From Phyllobacteriaceae bacterium (GTDB lineage Bacteria; Pseudomonadota; Alphaproteobacteria; Rhizobiales; Rhizobiaceae), in NCBI GenBank assembly GCA_002708825.1, contig PAPF01000007.1:205572-269571 (forward strand): a DNA stretch of 64,000 nt. The letters run 5' to 3'. This document shows positions 27,663 through 35,357 of this stretch, in pieces. Position 1 is the first letter of the stretch; each line of letters opens with the position of its first letter. A program made the translations under genes and the position numbers. The notes under the pieces are model-generated. The model was not told the origin of the DNA and searched no databases. It saw nothing but the letters and a program-made list of their open reading frames with translations.

Positions 27663-29144
27663 ATGACCGAACTGACCGCCCTGACCATTGCCGAAGCCCG
27701 TGCACAGCTCAAGGCCAAGGCCTTTAGCGCGGTGGAACTGACCGAGGCCTATCTCGCCGCCATCGACCAGGCCAATCCGGTCATCAATGCCTATGTCGCA
27801 GTGACCCATGACAAGGCGCGCGAAATGGCCGCGGCGTCGGATGCGCGCATCGCGAAGGGCGAGGCCGGCGCGCTGGAAGGCATTCCGCTCGGCATCAAGG
27901 ACCTCTACGCAACAGAGGGCGTCCACACCCAGGCCTGCAGCCATATCCTCGACGGCTTCCGCCCGCGTTACGAATCGACTGTCACGGCGAACCTGTGGGC
28001 CGATGGAGCCGTTATGCTCGGCAAGCTGAACATGGACGAGTTCGCCATGGGGTCGTCCAACGAGACCAGTTTCTATGGCCCGGTGAAGAACCCTTGGCGC
28101 GCCGAAGGATCCAATGCCGACTTGGTTCCCGGCGGCTCTTCGGGCGGGTCCGCCGCCGCCGTGGCCGGCTGGCTGTGCGCCGGTGCGACCGCGTCGGATA
28201 CCGGCGGGTCGATCCGCCAGCCCGCCGCCTTCACCGCCACCGTCGGCATCAAGCCCACCTATGGCCGTTGTTCGCGCTGGGGCATGGTCGCCTTCGCCTC
28301 GTCTCTCGACCAGGCCGGCCCCATCGCCCGCGATGTGCGCGACGCGGCCATCCTGCTGAAATCCATGGCGTCGGTGGACGAGAAGGACACGACATCGGTC
28401 AATCTGCCCGTGCCGGACTACGAGGCGGCGCTGGGCCGCTCGGTCAAGGGCATGAAGATCGGCATTCCTGCCGAATACCGCGTCGAGGGCATGCCGCAGG
28501 AGATCGAGAAGCTCTGGCAACAGGGCATGGACTGGCTGCGCGACGCCGGTGCCGAGATCGTCGAGATCTCGCTGCCGCATACGAAATACGCGCTGCCGGC
28601 CTATTACATCGTGGCCCCGGCCGAAGCGTCCTCCAACCTGGCGCGCTACGATGGCGTCCGCTACGGCTTGCGCGAGCAGGGCAAGGACATTGTCGACATG
28701 TATGAAAGAACCCGGGCCGCCGGTTTCGGCGACGAGGTCAAGCGGCGTATCATGATCGGCACCTATGTGCTCTCCGCCGGTTATTACGACGCCTATTACC
28801 TGAGGGCACAGAAGGTTCGCACGCTGATCAAGCGGGATTTCGAGACCGTTTTCGCCGCCGGCGTGGATGCGATCCTCACGCCCGCCACCCCGTCCGCCGC
28901 CTTCGGCATCGCCGACCAGGAACTGGCCTCCGACCCGGTCAAGATGTACCTGAACGACGTCTTCACCGTGACGGTGAACATGGCCGGCCTGCCGGGCATC
29001 GCCGTCCCCGCGGGCCTTGACGCCAGGGGCCTGCCGCTCGGCCTGCAACTGATCGGCAAGCCCTTCGACGAGGAGACGCTCTTTGCCACCGCCCATGTGA
29101 TCGAGCAGGCGGCCGGCCGTTTCTCCCCGGCGAAGTGGTGGTGA
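27663..29144 (+). CDS. gatA: Asp/Glu-tRNA amidotransferase subunit A
   Basis: The 493-residue glutaminase subunit of GatCAB. It is an amidase-signature enzyme with the Ser-cisSer-Lys triad visible: Lys79 in LGIKDLYAT, Ser159/160 in [14 protein letters not shown] and Ser183 in [11 protein letters not shown]. The N-terminal [19 protein letters not shown] is typical. An ATG at 27663 is preferred to a TTG three codons earlier. Its length and motifs match GatA, not a generic amidase, and gatC is directly upstream. Confidence 0.96.
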   Translation: MTELTALTIAEARAQLKAKAFSAVELTEAYLAAIDQANPVINAYVAVTHDKAREMAAASDARIAKGEAGALEGIPLGIKDLYATEGVHTQACSHILDGFRPRYESTVTANLWADGAVMLGKLNMDEFAMGSSNETSFYGPVKNPWRAEGSNADLVPGGSSGGSAAAVAGWLCAGATASDTGGSIRQPAAFTATVGIKPTYGRCSRWGMVAFASSLDQAGPIARDVRDAAILLKSMASVDEKDTTSVNLPVPDYEAALGRSVKGMKIGIPAEYRVEGMPQEIEKLWQQGMDWLRDAGAEIVEISLPHTKYALPAYYIVAPAEASSNLARYDGVRYGLREQGKDIVDMYERTRAAGFGDEVKRRIMIGTYVLSAGYYDAYYLRAQKVRTLIKRDFETVFAAGVDAILTPATPSAAFGIADQELASDPVKMYLNDVFTVTVNMAGLPGIAVPAGLDARGLPLGLQLIGKPFDEETLFATAHVIEQAAGRFSPAKWW

Positions 29145-29150
29145 CGCCCG

Positions 29151-29423
29151 GTGTCCGGCAGCGAACTCAGCCGGGCGCTCGGCCTGCTTGAAAAGGCGGG
29201 TTACAAGGCGGGACCGGACTGGGGTGCCGCCCATGACATCGCCCAGGCGCACGAGGGCGATCCCCTGTTCGACTGGCTTCACGCCCTTGTGCATCGCATC
29301 GAGGGCGATGAATGGAATGCCGGTTACTGGTACCGCCGCGCCGGACGGGCGCCGTTCGAAGGCGGCTTTTCGGATGAGGCGCGCGCGATCGCGAACGCTC
29401 CCATGACCGGCGGCGGCGCTTGA
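29151..29423 (+). CDS. conserved hypothetical downstream of gatA
   Basis: A 90-residue soluble protein with a GTG start 6 bases after the gatA stop, so it is probably in the gat operon. It is rich in aromatic residues (DWLHALVHRIEGDEWNAGYW, then YRRAGRAPF), the pattern of a short helical-repeat protein. I remember similar alphaproteobacterial proteins, but none characterised. No catalytic motif is visible. Confidence 0.6.
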   Translation: MSGSELSRALGLLEKAGYKAGPDWGAAHDIAQAHEGDPLFDWLHALVHRIEGDEWNAGYWYRRAGRAPFEGGFSDEARAIANAPMTGGGA

Positions 29424-29475
29424 CCCCGACAAGGGACCGATGGTTCGGCCGCCCCCTTGGCGATATCCGCTTTCT

Positions 29476-29504
29476 GCCGGACCCCGTACGGAGGGAAGTC
29501 CGGC
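29476..29504 (-). other. hairpin past the pilin array
   Basis: GCCGGAC and GTCCGGC arms, with further CCC/GGG pairing inside, form a strong stem-loop just after the last pilin stop on the minus strand. There is no U-tract (AGAAAGCGG follows), so it is terminator-like but may act as an mRNA-stabilising end. Confidence 0.45.
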
Positions 29505-29511
29505 CGATTTC

Positions 29512-29718
29512 CTAGCAGAAAGCCGGCGTGTGGTTGCGGATGCGCGCCCGGATGCAGAAGAACGTCTTTTCGACCCGGCGTCCTGCAAGCCCCATGGAAC
29601 CGAAGATCGCCAGTGCGATCACGCCGGCGATCAGCCCGTACTCGATGGCTGTGGCGCCTTTGTCGTCTTCACAAAAGGCCCGTTTTCCAAAAAGGAATTC
29701 CCGCCGGTTGAGTTTCAT
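29512..29718 (-). CDS. Flp-type IVb pilin-like protein, copy 1
   Basis: A 68-residue prepilin. A 21-residue leader ends DDKG, followed by ATAIEYGLIAGVIALAIFG, the class IVb pilin N-terminus with the conserved Glu5 and Tyr6. Prepilin peptidase should cut after the Gly to leave 47 residues. The leader contains NRREFLFGKR, and the tail has CIRARI and a terminal Cys, both shared with the three sister genes. It uniquely has a Cys in the leader (AFCEDD). The ribosome site AAGGGGAAACA is good. No tad/cpa assembly genes are in the window. Confidence 0.85.
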   Translation of the reverse strand: MKLNRREFLFGKRAFCEDDKGATAIEYGLIAGVIALAIFGSMGLAGRRVEKTFFCIRARIRNHTPAFC

Positions 29719-29776
29719 TGTTTCCCCTTGGTCTTTGCGAATCTGATCCGCAGATTGTAAATGCCATGGGTAACAC

Positions 29777-29790
29777 TACTATTAATAGTA
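29777..29790. repeat. 14-base perfect palindrome upstream of pilin copy 1
   Basis: TACTATTAATAGTA is a perfect palindrome in an AT-rich gap, 59 bases before the copy-1 start. A second inverted repeat (AATCTG/CAGATT, 29740-29756) lies nearer the gene. Either could be an operator; the regulator is unknown. Confidence 0.4.
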
Positions 29791-29930
29791 TTTGGAAAAG
29801 CAATTAAATCGAAAGTTGCTGTTTTTCCGAGATCCGGGCAGGCGGAATCGCTTTCCCGCCAAAGCCCTGCTGCTCAATCGCGGCAACTTTGAAGTCCTGG
29901 GGAAAATCGGACGAAGCGTTGCGGATCGGA

Positions 29931-30146
29931 TCAACAGTAATTGGTGGTCGTCCAGCCATTGATCGTCTGTCGGATGCAATTGAACTTCCTGATCAAGCGC
30001 CGTCCAAACAGATCGAGCGGCGCGGTGATCGCGAGAGCCACCAGGCCGGCGATCAGCCCGTACTGGATCGCCGTCGCACCTCGCTCGTCTTCCTTGAACG
30101 TCCGTCGTCCGAACAGGAATTCACGTCTGTTAAGGCGGTCTGGCAT
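29931..30146 (-). CDS. Flp-type IVb pilin-like protein, copy 2
   Basis: A 71-residue prepilin with a 23-residue leader (LNRREFLFGRR...KEDERG) and mature N-terminus ATAIQYGLIAGLVALAI. Position 5 is Gln instead of the nearly invariant Glu that helps subunit assembly and N-methylation in type IV pilins. The tail has FNCIRQTING and ends in Cys, 13 residues after the first Cys. The ribosome site is weak. The changed Glu5 suggests an altered or inhibitory subunit; this is inference. Confidence 0.82.
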   Translation of the reverse strand: MPDRLNRREFLFGRRTFKEDERGATAIQYGLIAGLVALAITAPLDLFGRRLIRKFNCIRQTINGWTTTNYC

Positions 30147-30226
30147 GGCAGTCTCTCATTCTTTGCTTGCGCGGCGAGTAACCCCGGAACTTCAGTGATC
30201 GAACAGTTGGAAACTCCTGGCCCCGG

Positions 30227-30442
30227 CTAGCATGGTACGCCAGGGTCAAAGCCCCGGATGGCGCCCCGGATGCAATGAAACTTGCGTTGGGTCCAAAGTC
30301 CCGTGTTTCGCAACGACCCGAAAATCGCCAGCGCGATGACGCTCGCGATGATTCCGTATTCGATCGCTGTTGCAGCGCTTTCGTCGTCCGCAAAGCTCCG
30401 TCGTCCAAACAGCAATTCGCGCCGGGTGAGTTGCTTTGGCAT
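30227..30442 (-). CDS. Flp-type IVb pilin-like protein, copy 3
   Basis: A 71-residue prepilin. The leader LTRRELLFGRR...DDESA ends in Ala, not the Gly that prepilin peptidases normally require before the cut. The mature part ATAIEYGIIASVIALAIFG keeps Glu5. The tail carries FHCIRGAIRG and a terminal Cys 13 residues later. No strong ribosome site is seen. The Gly-to-Ala change may slow or prevent processing. It lies 80 bases upstream of copy 2. Confidence 0.82.
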   Translation of the reverse strand: MPKQLTRRELLFGRRSFADDESAATAIEYGIIASVIALAIFGSLRNTGLWTQRKFHCIRGAIRGFDPGVPC

Positions 30443-30474
30443 GTATCGCTACCGTTTTTCCAGCCTGCCAACCG

Positions 30475-30504
30475 CTCTCAGGCGCGTATCAGGACGCCTG
30501 AGAG
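30475..30504 (-). other. 10-bp-stem hairpin between pilin copies 4 and 3
   Basis: CTCTCAGGCG and CGCCTGAGAG are perfect inverted arms around a 10-base loop, lying between the end of copy 4 and the start of copy 3. There is no U-tract on either strand. It could be an attenuator, a processing site or a stabiliser that sets unequal expression of the copies. Confidence 0.5.
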
Positions 30505-30572
30505 CATCTTGTGCCCGATGTCAGACCCGGCGATGGCAAGTGCATGGAACCCAATTTTGCCCCGTGATCCGT

Positions 30573-30788
30573 TCATCGGCATTTGGCCAGTTTCCAATCC
30601 ATGATCTTGAAACGGATGCAGTGAAAGTTCGTGACGATTTCCTTCCCGATCGGGATAAGCGGAACCGCGATTACCACCGCCACAAGTCCGGCGATGAGGC
30701 CGTATTCGATTGCAGTTGCTCCGCTCTCGTCATCAGCGAACCTGCGTCGTCCGAACAACAGTTCGCGCCGGGTGAGTTGCCTTGTCAT
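30573..30788 (-). CDS. Flp-type IVb pilin-like protein, copy 4
   Basis: A 71-residue prepilin, first in transcription order. The leader is LTRRELLFGRR...DDESG and the mature N-terminus ATAIEYGLIAGLVAVVI, so both the cut-site Gly and Glu5 are intact. The tail has FHCIRFKIMD and a Cys one residue from the end. GGGAG lies eight bases before the start, the best ribosome site with copy 1. It is the most conventional of the four and the likeliest major subunit, by inference. Confidence 0.85.
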   Translation of the reverse strand: MTRQLTRRELLFGRRRFADDESGATAIEYGLIAGLVAVVIAVPLIPIGKEIVTNFHCIRFKIMDWKLAKCR

Positions 30789-30839
30789 GTGAAGCTCCCA
30801 GTTTGTTTGAAAGCTTTGTACAGGCTCCGGGTTATGAAA

Positions 30840-30868
30840 CCATTAATTGTAGAGAGCTAAATAAGCAA
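30840..30868 (-). promoter_or_regulatory. candidate promoter of the pilin array
   Basis: On the minus strand TTGCTT (30863-30868) and TAATGG (30840-30845) are 17 bases apart in the AT-rich gap before copy 4. The -10 is poor, so confidence is low. The sequence TTAATGGTTTCATAAC beside it also resembles a degenerate TTAA-type site. Confidence 0.3.
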
Positions 30869-30894
30869 CTTATAATATACGGCCGGACGATCGG

Positions 30895-31656
30895 CTAACC
30901 CGCCTTTTTCCTGACGCCTGCCAGCATCTCCCGCTTCCGGCCGAAGCCGTCGATGGTCTGCACCTTGAAGCCTGCGGCCTGAAGGTTGCGGCGGACTTGG
31001 CCGGCGGCGGTATAGGTGGCGAAACTGCCGCCGGGCACGGTCTTGTCGTGCACGGCCTGCATGAGTTCGGCATTCCACATTTCCGGGTTCCTGGCCGGGG
31101 AGAACCCGTCGAGATACCAGGCATTTGCGCGGCCCGGCCATTGCTCCACGGTCTCGCGGGCATCCCCGATCACGATCATCAGTTGCGTCTGCCGGTCCAG
31201 CCGGATCGGCCGTTCCTCGCCATGCGGCGGCCATTCCGACGGCAGCACGGACAGCAGGCGTTCGGCAAGTTCGCCAAGATGCGGCCATTGCCGCAGGGCC
31301 TGCTCCATCTGTTCCAGTGACAGCGGATAGGCCTCGAAGGAGGTGAACGACAATTGCGCGGCAAAGGGACGCGTGGCCCGCCACGCCGCCCAGGTCTCAA
31401 GGAAGTTCAGGCCGGTTCCGAATCCCAGTTCCGCGATGGAGAAATAGGCGGCGCCGGCCCAGGCGCCGGGCAGGCCGTTGCCCTTCAGGAACACGTGCCG
31501 CGTCTCGGCTGCGCCGTCCGTCCGCGAACAGAACGGATCGTCGAAAAGGGCGGAGACAGGCTGGCCGTCCTCGTCCCAGGTCAATGGATGGATCTGCTTG
31601 CCCTTGTTCCCCCCGGGCGCTTGCGCCAATTGCAATCCCTCGCCGTTTGCGTCCAT
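30895..31656 (-). CDS. mnmD: MnmD-type tRNA U34 methyltransferase (MnmC N-terminal half)
   Basis: A 253-residue SAM-dependent methyltransferase matching the N-terminal half of MnmC, which methylates the aminomethyl group on wobble uridine of certain tRNAs. IAELGFGTGLNFLE is the SAM loop, IVIGDARETVEQWPG the second, and YLDGFSPARNPEMWN the family hallmark. In E. coli it is fused to an FAD oxidase half; here a separate FAD protein is encoded head-to-head 11 bases away. The start at 31656 is the only Met before the conserved core. Confidence 0.85.
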   Translation of the reverse strand: MDANGEGLQLAQAPGGNKGKQIHPLTWDEDGQPVSALFDDPFCSRTDGAAETRHVFLKGNGLPGAWAGAAYFSIAELGFGTGLNFLETWAAWRATRPFAAQLSFTSFEAYPLSLEQMEQALRQWPHLGELAERLLSVLPSEWPPHGEERPIRLDRQTQLMIVIGDARETVEQWPGRANAWYLDGFSPARNPEMWNAELMQAVHDKTVPGGSFATYTAAGQVRRNLQAAGFKVQTIDGFGRKREMLAGVRKKAG

Positions 31657-31667
31657 ACAGACCGACC

Positions 31668-32777
31668 ATGCCGCATTCCCGCACAAAAATCGATATCCCC
31701 CACCGTGTTCCGCTGGTGATTGTCGGCGCGGGCGTTGTCGGGCTGTGGTGCGCGGTGAAAGCGGTGCGCCGTGGCCTTGCGCCGCTGGTCCTGGATGCGG
31801 GCGCCGCCGGCGGTGGCGCATCGAACGGCCACCTTGGCGCCTTGATGCCGCACCAGCCTTTCAACTGGTCGGCCAAGAAGCAGGCCCAGCTTGAAGGCCT
31901 GCTGGCCCTCGAGACCGAAGTGGCCGAACTGGAAGGCCGGACCGGCCTGTCCTGCGGCTATCGGCGATCCGGCCGAATCGTGCCGTTGACGACGGAAGCG
32001 CAGCGCGAGCGCCACGCGCAATGGGCGCAAGCGGCGGCGAAACGCTGGCCCGGCGTCTCGCCGGGCGGCCAGGCACTGGCGTGGCGCATTCTCGATGCCA
32101 ATCCCGCACCGGGCTGGATCGCCGAGGAGGCTGCACCGTTCGGCTTTGCGATGGAGACGCTGAGCGCCCGCCTGGCGCCGCGCCGCCTGACCGCGGCCCT
32201 GAAGGCGGCGCTGGCGGGCCGGGCGGTTGTCGCCGGAAACCAGGCCGTGAACAGGATTGACCCGGACGGGACGGTCCACCTGGCCGACGGGCGTACGGTG
32301 CTTGGCGGGAGGGTCATCCTGTCGGCCGGCTGGAGATCATCCGCGCTTCTCGCCGGGGACCCATCCATGCCGCCGGTGACCGGCGTCAAGGGGCAGTCGG
32401 CGCTCCTGGAACCGGAACGGCCGCTCGATCCCGCCATGCCGCTGCTGTTCGACGACGGCGTCTATGCCATCGTGCATGAGGACGGCCTCGTCGCGGTCGG
32501 GTCCACCTCCGAAAAGCAATGGAGCGATCCTGCCTCCACCGACGACCGGCTTGATGCGGTGATCGAAAGGGCGAGGGCGCTGTCGCCGGCGCTCCGCACC
32601 GCGCGGGTCGTCGAGCGCTGGGCAGGCATCCGCCCGCGTGGCCCCACGGCAGCCCCGGTGACCGGGCGCCTTGGCGAAAGCAGGATCGTGGCGGCGACCG
32701 CCGGTTTCAAGATCACCTTCGCCATCGCCCATGACATGGCCGCCTGCGCACTTGCCGAGGCGCTGGCCATGCCGTGA
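31668..32777 (+). CDS. FAD-dependent oxidoreductase, DAO family (MnmC C-terminal-like)
   Basis: A 369-residue flavoprotein. PLVIVGAGVVGLWCAVKAVR is the dinucleotide-binding fold. LMPHQPFNW follows, and the C-terminal segment WAGIRPRGPTAAPVTGR is the second FAD contact typical of D-amino-acid-oxidase-like enzymes. Adjacent mnmD makes a role in demodifying cmnm5U to nm5U plausible, but DadA- or ThiO-like amine oxidation is equally possible from sequence. The gene is divergent from mnmD with 11 bases between start codons. Confidence 0.75.
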   Translation: MPHSRTKIDIPHRVPLVIVGAGVVGLWCAVKAVRRGLAPLVLDAGAAGGGASNGHLGALMPHQPFNWSAKKQAQLEGLLALETEVAELEGRTGLSCGYRRSGRIVPLTTEAQRERHAQWAQAAAKRWPGVSPGGQALAWRILDANPAPGWIAEEAAPFGFAMETLSARLAPRRLTAALKAALAGRAVVAGNQAVNRIDPDGTVHLADGRTVLGGRVILSAGWRSSALLAGDPSMPPVTGVKGQSALLEPERPLDPAMPLLFDDGVYAIVHEDGLVAVGSTSEKQWSDPASTDDRLDAVIERARALSPALRTARVVERWAGIRPRGPTAAPVTGRLGESRIVAATAGFKITFAIAHDMAACALAEALAMP

Positions 32778-32790
32778 TGGGCGGGCGTTC

Positions 32791-33246
32791 CTACCAGGTC
32801 CCGGTGTTCGCCATGCTCTTCCAGGGTTCCTTCGGTTCCAGCGGGCCGTTGTCCTGGATCAGTTCGATGGAAATGCCGTCGGGCGACTTGATGAAGGCCA
32901 TGTACCCGTCGCGCGGAGGGCGGTTGATCGTCACGCCCTTGTCCATGAGCCTCTGGCACGTGGCGTAGATGTCGTCGACGGAATAGGCGAGATGGCCGAA
33001 ATTGCGTCCGCCCGTATAGGTCTCGGTCGAGCCGTCTTCCGCCGGCCAGTTGTAGGTCAGTTCGATTTCCGGCGACCGTGTTTCCAGCGCCCGCGCCTCG
33101 TCCTTGGGCGCGGCGAGGAAGATCAGCGTGAAGCGGCCGCCATCGTTGTCGACCCGCCGCGTTTCCACAAGTCCGAGCTTGTTGCAGAAGAAATCGAGCG
33201 ATTCCTCGACATTCGTGACGCGGATCATCGTGTGGCGGAAGCGCAT
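32791..33246 (-). CDS. gloA: lactoylglutathione lyase (glyoxalase I)
   Basis: A 151-residue VOC-fold metalloenzyme that isomerises the methylglyoxal-glutathione hemithioacetal. The His/Glu metal set is visible: His in RFRHTMIRV, Glu in SPEIELTYNW, His in FGHLAYSVDD and Glu in GISIELIQ. The start at 33246 has GGAG (AAGGAGACCCTGCC) upstream. It is convergent with the FAD gene and preceded by a tandem repeat. Confidence 0.93.
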   Translation of the reverse strand: MRFRHTMIRVTNVEESLDFFCNKLGLVETRRVDNDGGRFTLIFLAAPKDEARALETRSPEIELTYNWPAEDGSTETYTGGRNFGHLAYSVDDIYATCQRLMDKGVTINRPPRDGYMAFIKSPDGISIELIQDNGPLEPKEPWKSMANTGTW

Positions 33247-33260
33247 GGCAGGGTCTCCTT

Positions 33261-33322
33261 GTCTCTTGAACGCCCGGAATGGCCGGCCGGGGTCTCTTGA
33301 ATGGCCGGAATGGCCGGCCGGG
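33261..33322. repeat. two tandem 31-base repeats upstream of gloA
   Basis: Two units beginning GTCTCTTGAA and ending GGCCGGCCGGG follow each other with a 31-base period, differing at two or three positions. They lie 15 bases before the gloA start, so they are in its leader. Each unit contains palindromic GGCCGGCC. Confidence 0.75.
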
Positions 33323-33400
33323 ACGTCGGAACGACCATATGGCGCCGTGATGGCTTGTCTCAAGTCCCCGGCGGCCGCACCCTGCGTAATCCACGTTTAT

Positions 33401-33459
33401 TCTCGGACAGGGTCTTGCCTTGTCTCCGAGAGCCGATGTTATGATTCAATATAGAATCA
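33401..33459. promoter_or_regulatory. inverted repeats before the cold-shock gene
   Basis: TCTCGGA (33401-33407) pairs with TCCGAGA (33425-33431), and TGATTC (33442-33447) pairs with GAATCA (33454-33459) around AATATA. They lie 30-90 bases before the cold-shock start and could be operators or a folded leader that senses temperature. Confidence 0.4.
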
Positions 33460-33489
33460 GTTTGTATTTTAGTTGAAAGGTGCGGCCGG

Positions 33490-34071
33490 ATGGGGGACAG
33501 AACCTCCGAGACTGACCGGAGTATGGATTTTGAAGCGGGCTCCGCCGGCGATACGGGGCTGGAAGAAATCGCCGGTACGATCAAGTGGTTCGATGTGGCC
33601 AAGGGCTACGGTTTCATCGTGCCCGACAGGACCGTTCTCGGCGATGTCCTCTTGCACGTCACCTGCCTGCGCCGCGACGGCCACCAGACCGCGCTCGAGG
33701 GCGCGCGGGTAACCGTGCTGGTCAAGCCGGGTGAGCGCGGCTTGCAGGCCTTCAAGGTCCTGTCCATGGACAATTCCACGGCCATTCATCCGCTGGAGTC
33801 GCCGGCGCCGCGCACCCATGTGTCCGTCACCCCGGAAAGCGGCCTTGAGCGGGCACTGGTCAAATGGTTCAACCGCACGAAGGGCTTCGGCTTCCTTACC
33901 CGCGGCGAAGGGACCGAGGACATCTTCGTCCACATGGAGACCCTGCGCCGCTTCGGCATTGCCGAACTGCGTCCCGGCCAGGTCGTTCTCGTCCGTTTCG
34001 GACGCGGCGAGAAGGGGCTCATGGCCGCCGAGATCCATCCCGATCTCGGAACCCCGATCGTGCCGAATTGA
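33490..34071 (+). CDS. tandem cold-shock domain protein
   Basis: A 193-residue nucleic-acid-binding protein with two cold-shock domains. Domain 1 (about residues 26-93) has [16 protein letters not shown] and VLLHVT; domain 2 (about 118-190) has [13 protein letters not shown] and DIFVHMETL. The RNP1 (KGYGFI, KGFGFL) and RNP2 motifs are kept in both. The double form of about 190 residues is common in rhizobia. It begins after a structured intergenic leader. Confidence 0.92.
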   Translation: MGDRTSETDRSMDFEAGSAGDTGLEEIAGTIKWFDVAKGYGFIVPDRTVLGDVLLHVTCLRRDGHQTALEGARVTVLVKPGERGLQAFKVLSMDNSTAIHPLESPAPRTHVSVTPESGLERALVKWFNRTKGFGFLTRGEGTEDIFVHMETLRRFGIAELRPGQVVLVRFGRGEKGLMAAEIHPDLGTPIVPN

Positions 34072-34082
34072 CGCCGCTCGCC

Positions 34083-34583
34083 ATGGAGCGCTTCCTCCGC
34101 TGTCTTCCCGCGCTGCTGGCGCTGGCGCTTTCTGCCTTTCTTGTGCTGCCTGCCGGTGCCCGCCAACCGGCACCGCAGGAGCAGGCGCAAGTCCTGGAAG
34201 TGCATCCGGTCCAATTGACGGTGATGACGGCCAGCGGAGAATTCGGCTTCGACATCGAGGTTGCTGACGACGCGGACGAGAGAAGCACCGGCCTGATGTT
34301 CCGCACCGAAATGCCGGACGACCGTGGCATGCTGTTCATCTTCCCGGCCGATGTGCGGGGCTCGTTCTGGATGATGAACACCATCCTGCCGCTCGACATC
34401 ATCTATGTCCGCGCCGATGGCACAGTGGATTCGATTGTGCGGGGCGAGCCGTTCTCCCTGGCCCCTCTGCGTTCCCGGGGCATGATTCGCTACGTGCTTG
34501 AAGTGAAGGCCGGAATAGCCGAAAAGACCGGGATCCGTCCGGGCGTCCGCCTCAACCATCCGCTCATCGCGCCCGGCAAGTAA
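34083..34583 (+). CDS. DUF192 secreted protein
   Basis: A 166-residue protein with a signal peptide (FLRCLPALLALALSAFLVLP) and a DUF192 domain recognised by DERSTGLMFRTEMPDDRGML, FWMMNTILPLDIIYV and GMIRYVLEV. DUF192 is of unknown biochemical function, widespread in bacteria and often periplasmic. The preceding cold-shock gene ends 11 bases upstream; a TTG start at 34068 overlapping that stop is an alternative. Confidence 0.85.
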   Translation: MERFLRCLPALLALALSAFLVLPAGARQPAPQEQAQVLEVHPVQLTVMTASGEFGFDIEVADDADERSTGLMFRTEMPDDRGMLFIFPADVRGSFWMMNTILPLDIIYVRADGTVDSIVRGEPFSLAPLRSRGMIRYVLEVKAGIAEKTGIRPGVRLNHPLIAPGK

Positions 34584-34601
34584 CCGGTCCGGGTTTCAAG
34601 C

Positions 34602-35357
34602 ATGCAGCATTTCACTCACGACGGATACGATTTCGCCTTCATCGACGAGGGCGAGGGCGATCCGGTCCTGCTCATTCACGGCTTCGGGTCGTCCCATTCG
34701 GTCAACTGGGTGACGCCGGGCTGGGTGCAGGCGCTCAACCAGGCCGGCTACCGCGCCATCGCGCTCGACAATCGCGGCCACGGGCAATCGGAAAAGATCT
34801 ACGATGCGGCCGCCTACACGCCCGAGGCCATGGCCGGCGATGCCGCGGCCCTGCTCGATCATCTGGGCATCGGGCGGGCCCATGTCTTCGGCTATTCCAT
34901 GGGCGCGCGCATCACTGCCTTCATGGCGCTCGGCCATCCGGACCGCGTGGCGACCGTCATCCTGGGCGGGCTTGGTTATGGCATGGTGGAAGGCGTGGGC
35001 GACTGGGACCCCATCGCCGAGGCCCTGCTGGCGGCCGATCCGGACACGATCACGGACAGGCGCGGCCAGATGTTCCGTGCTTTCGCCGATCACACGAAAA
35101 GCGATCGCCAGGCGCTTGCCGCCTGCATTTCCCGCTCGCGCGACCTTCTGAGCGAGGAGGACGTGGCCCGCATCACGCAACCGGCGCTGGTCGCCGTGGG
35201 CACCAATGACGACATCGCCGGATCGCCGCACCGCCTGGCCGCGCTCATGCCGCGCGGCGAGGCCTTCGACATCGAGCGGCGCGACCACATGCTGTCCGTC
35301 GGCGACCGCACCTTCAAGAAGCGCGCCCTGGAATTCCTTGCCGGGAACGCCCTGTGA
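34602..35357 (+). CDS. alpha/beta-fold hydrolase
   Basis: A 251-residue serine hydrolase. The oxyanion loop is LLIHGFGSS, the nucleophile is in GYSMGARI, the acid is in GTNDDIAGS, and the His is in RRDHMLSVGD. The substrate is unknown. Its stop overlaps the GTG start of a second, unrelated hydrolase (GTGA), so the two are translationally coupled, with DUF192 and the cold-shock gene just before. Confidence 0.85.
   Translation: MQHFTHDGYDFAFIDEGEGDPVLLIHGFGSSHSVNWVTPGWVQALNQAGYRAIALDNRGHGQSEKIYDAAAYTPEAMAGDAAALLDHLGIGRAHVFGYSMGARITAFMALGHPDRVATVILGGLGYGMVEGVGDWDPIAEALLAADPDTITDRRGQMFRAFADHTKSDRQALAACISRSRDLLSEEDVARITQPALVAVGTNDDIAGSPHRLAALMPRGEAFDIERRDHMLSVGDRTFKKRALEFLAGNAL

Noticed and set aside
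27267-29588. 773-codon minus-strand frame opposite gatC/gatA
   Set aside because: High-GC antisense artefact; GatA is complete on the plus strand.
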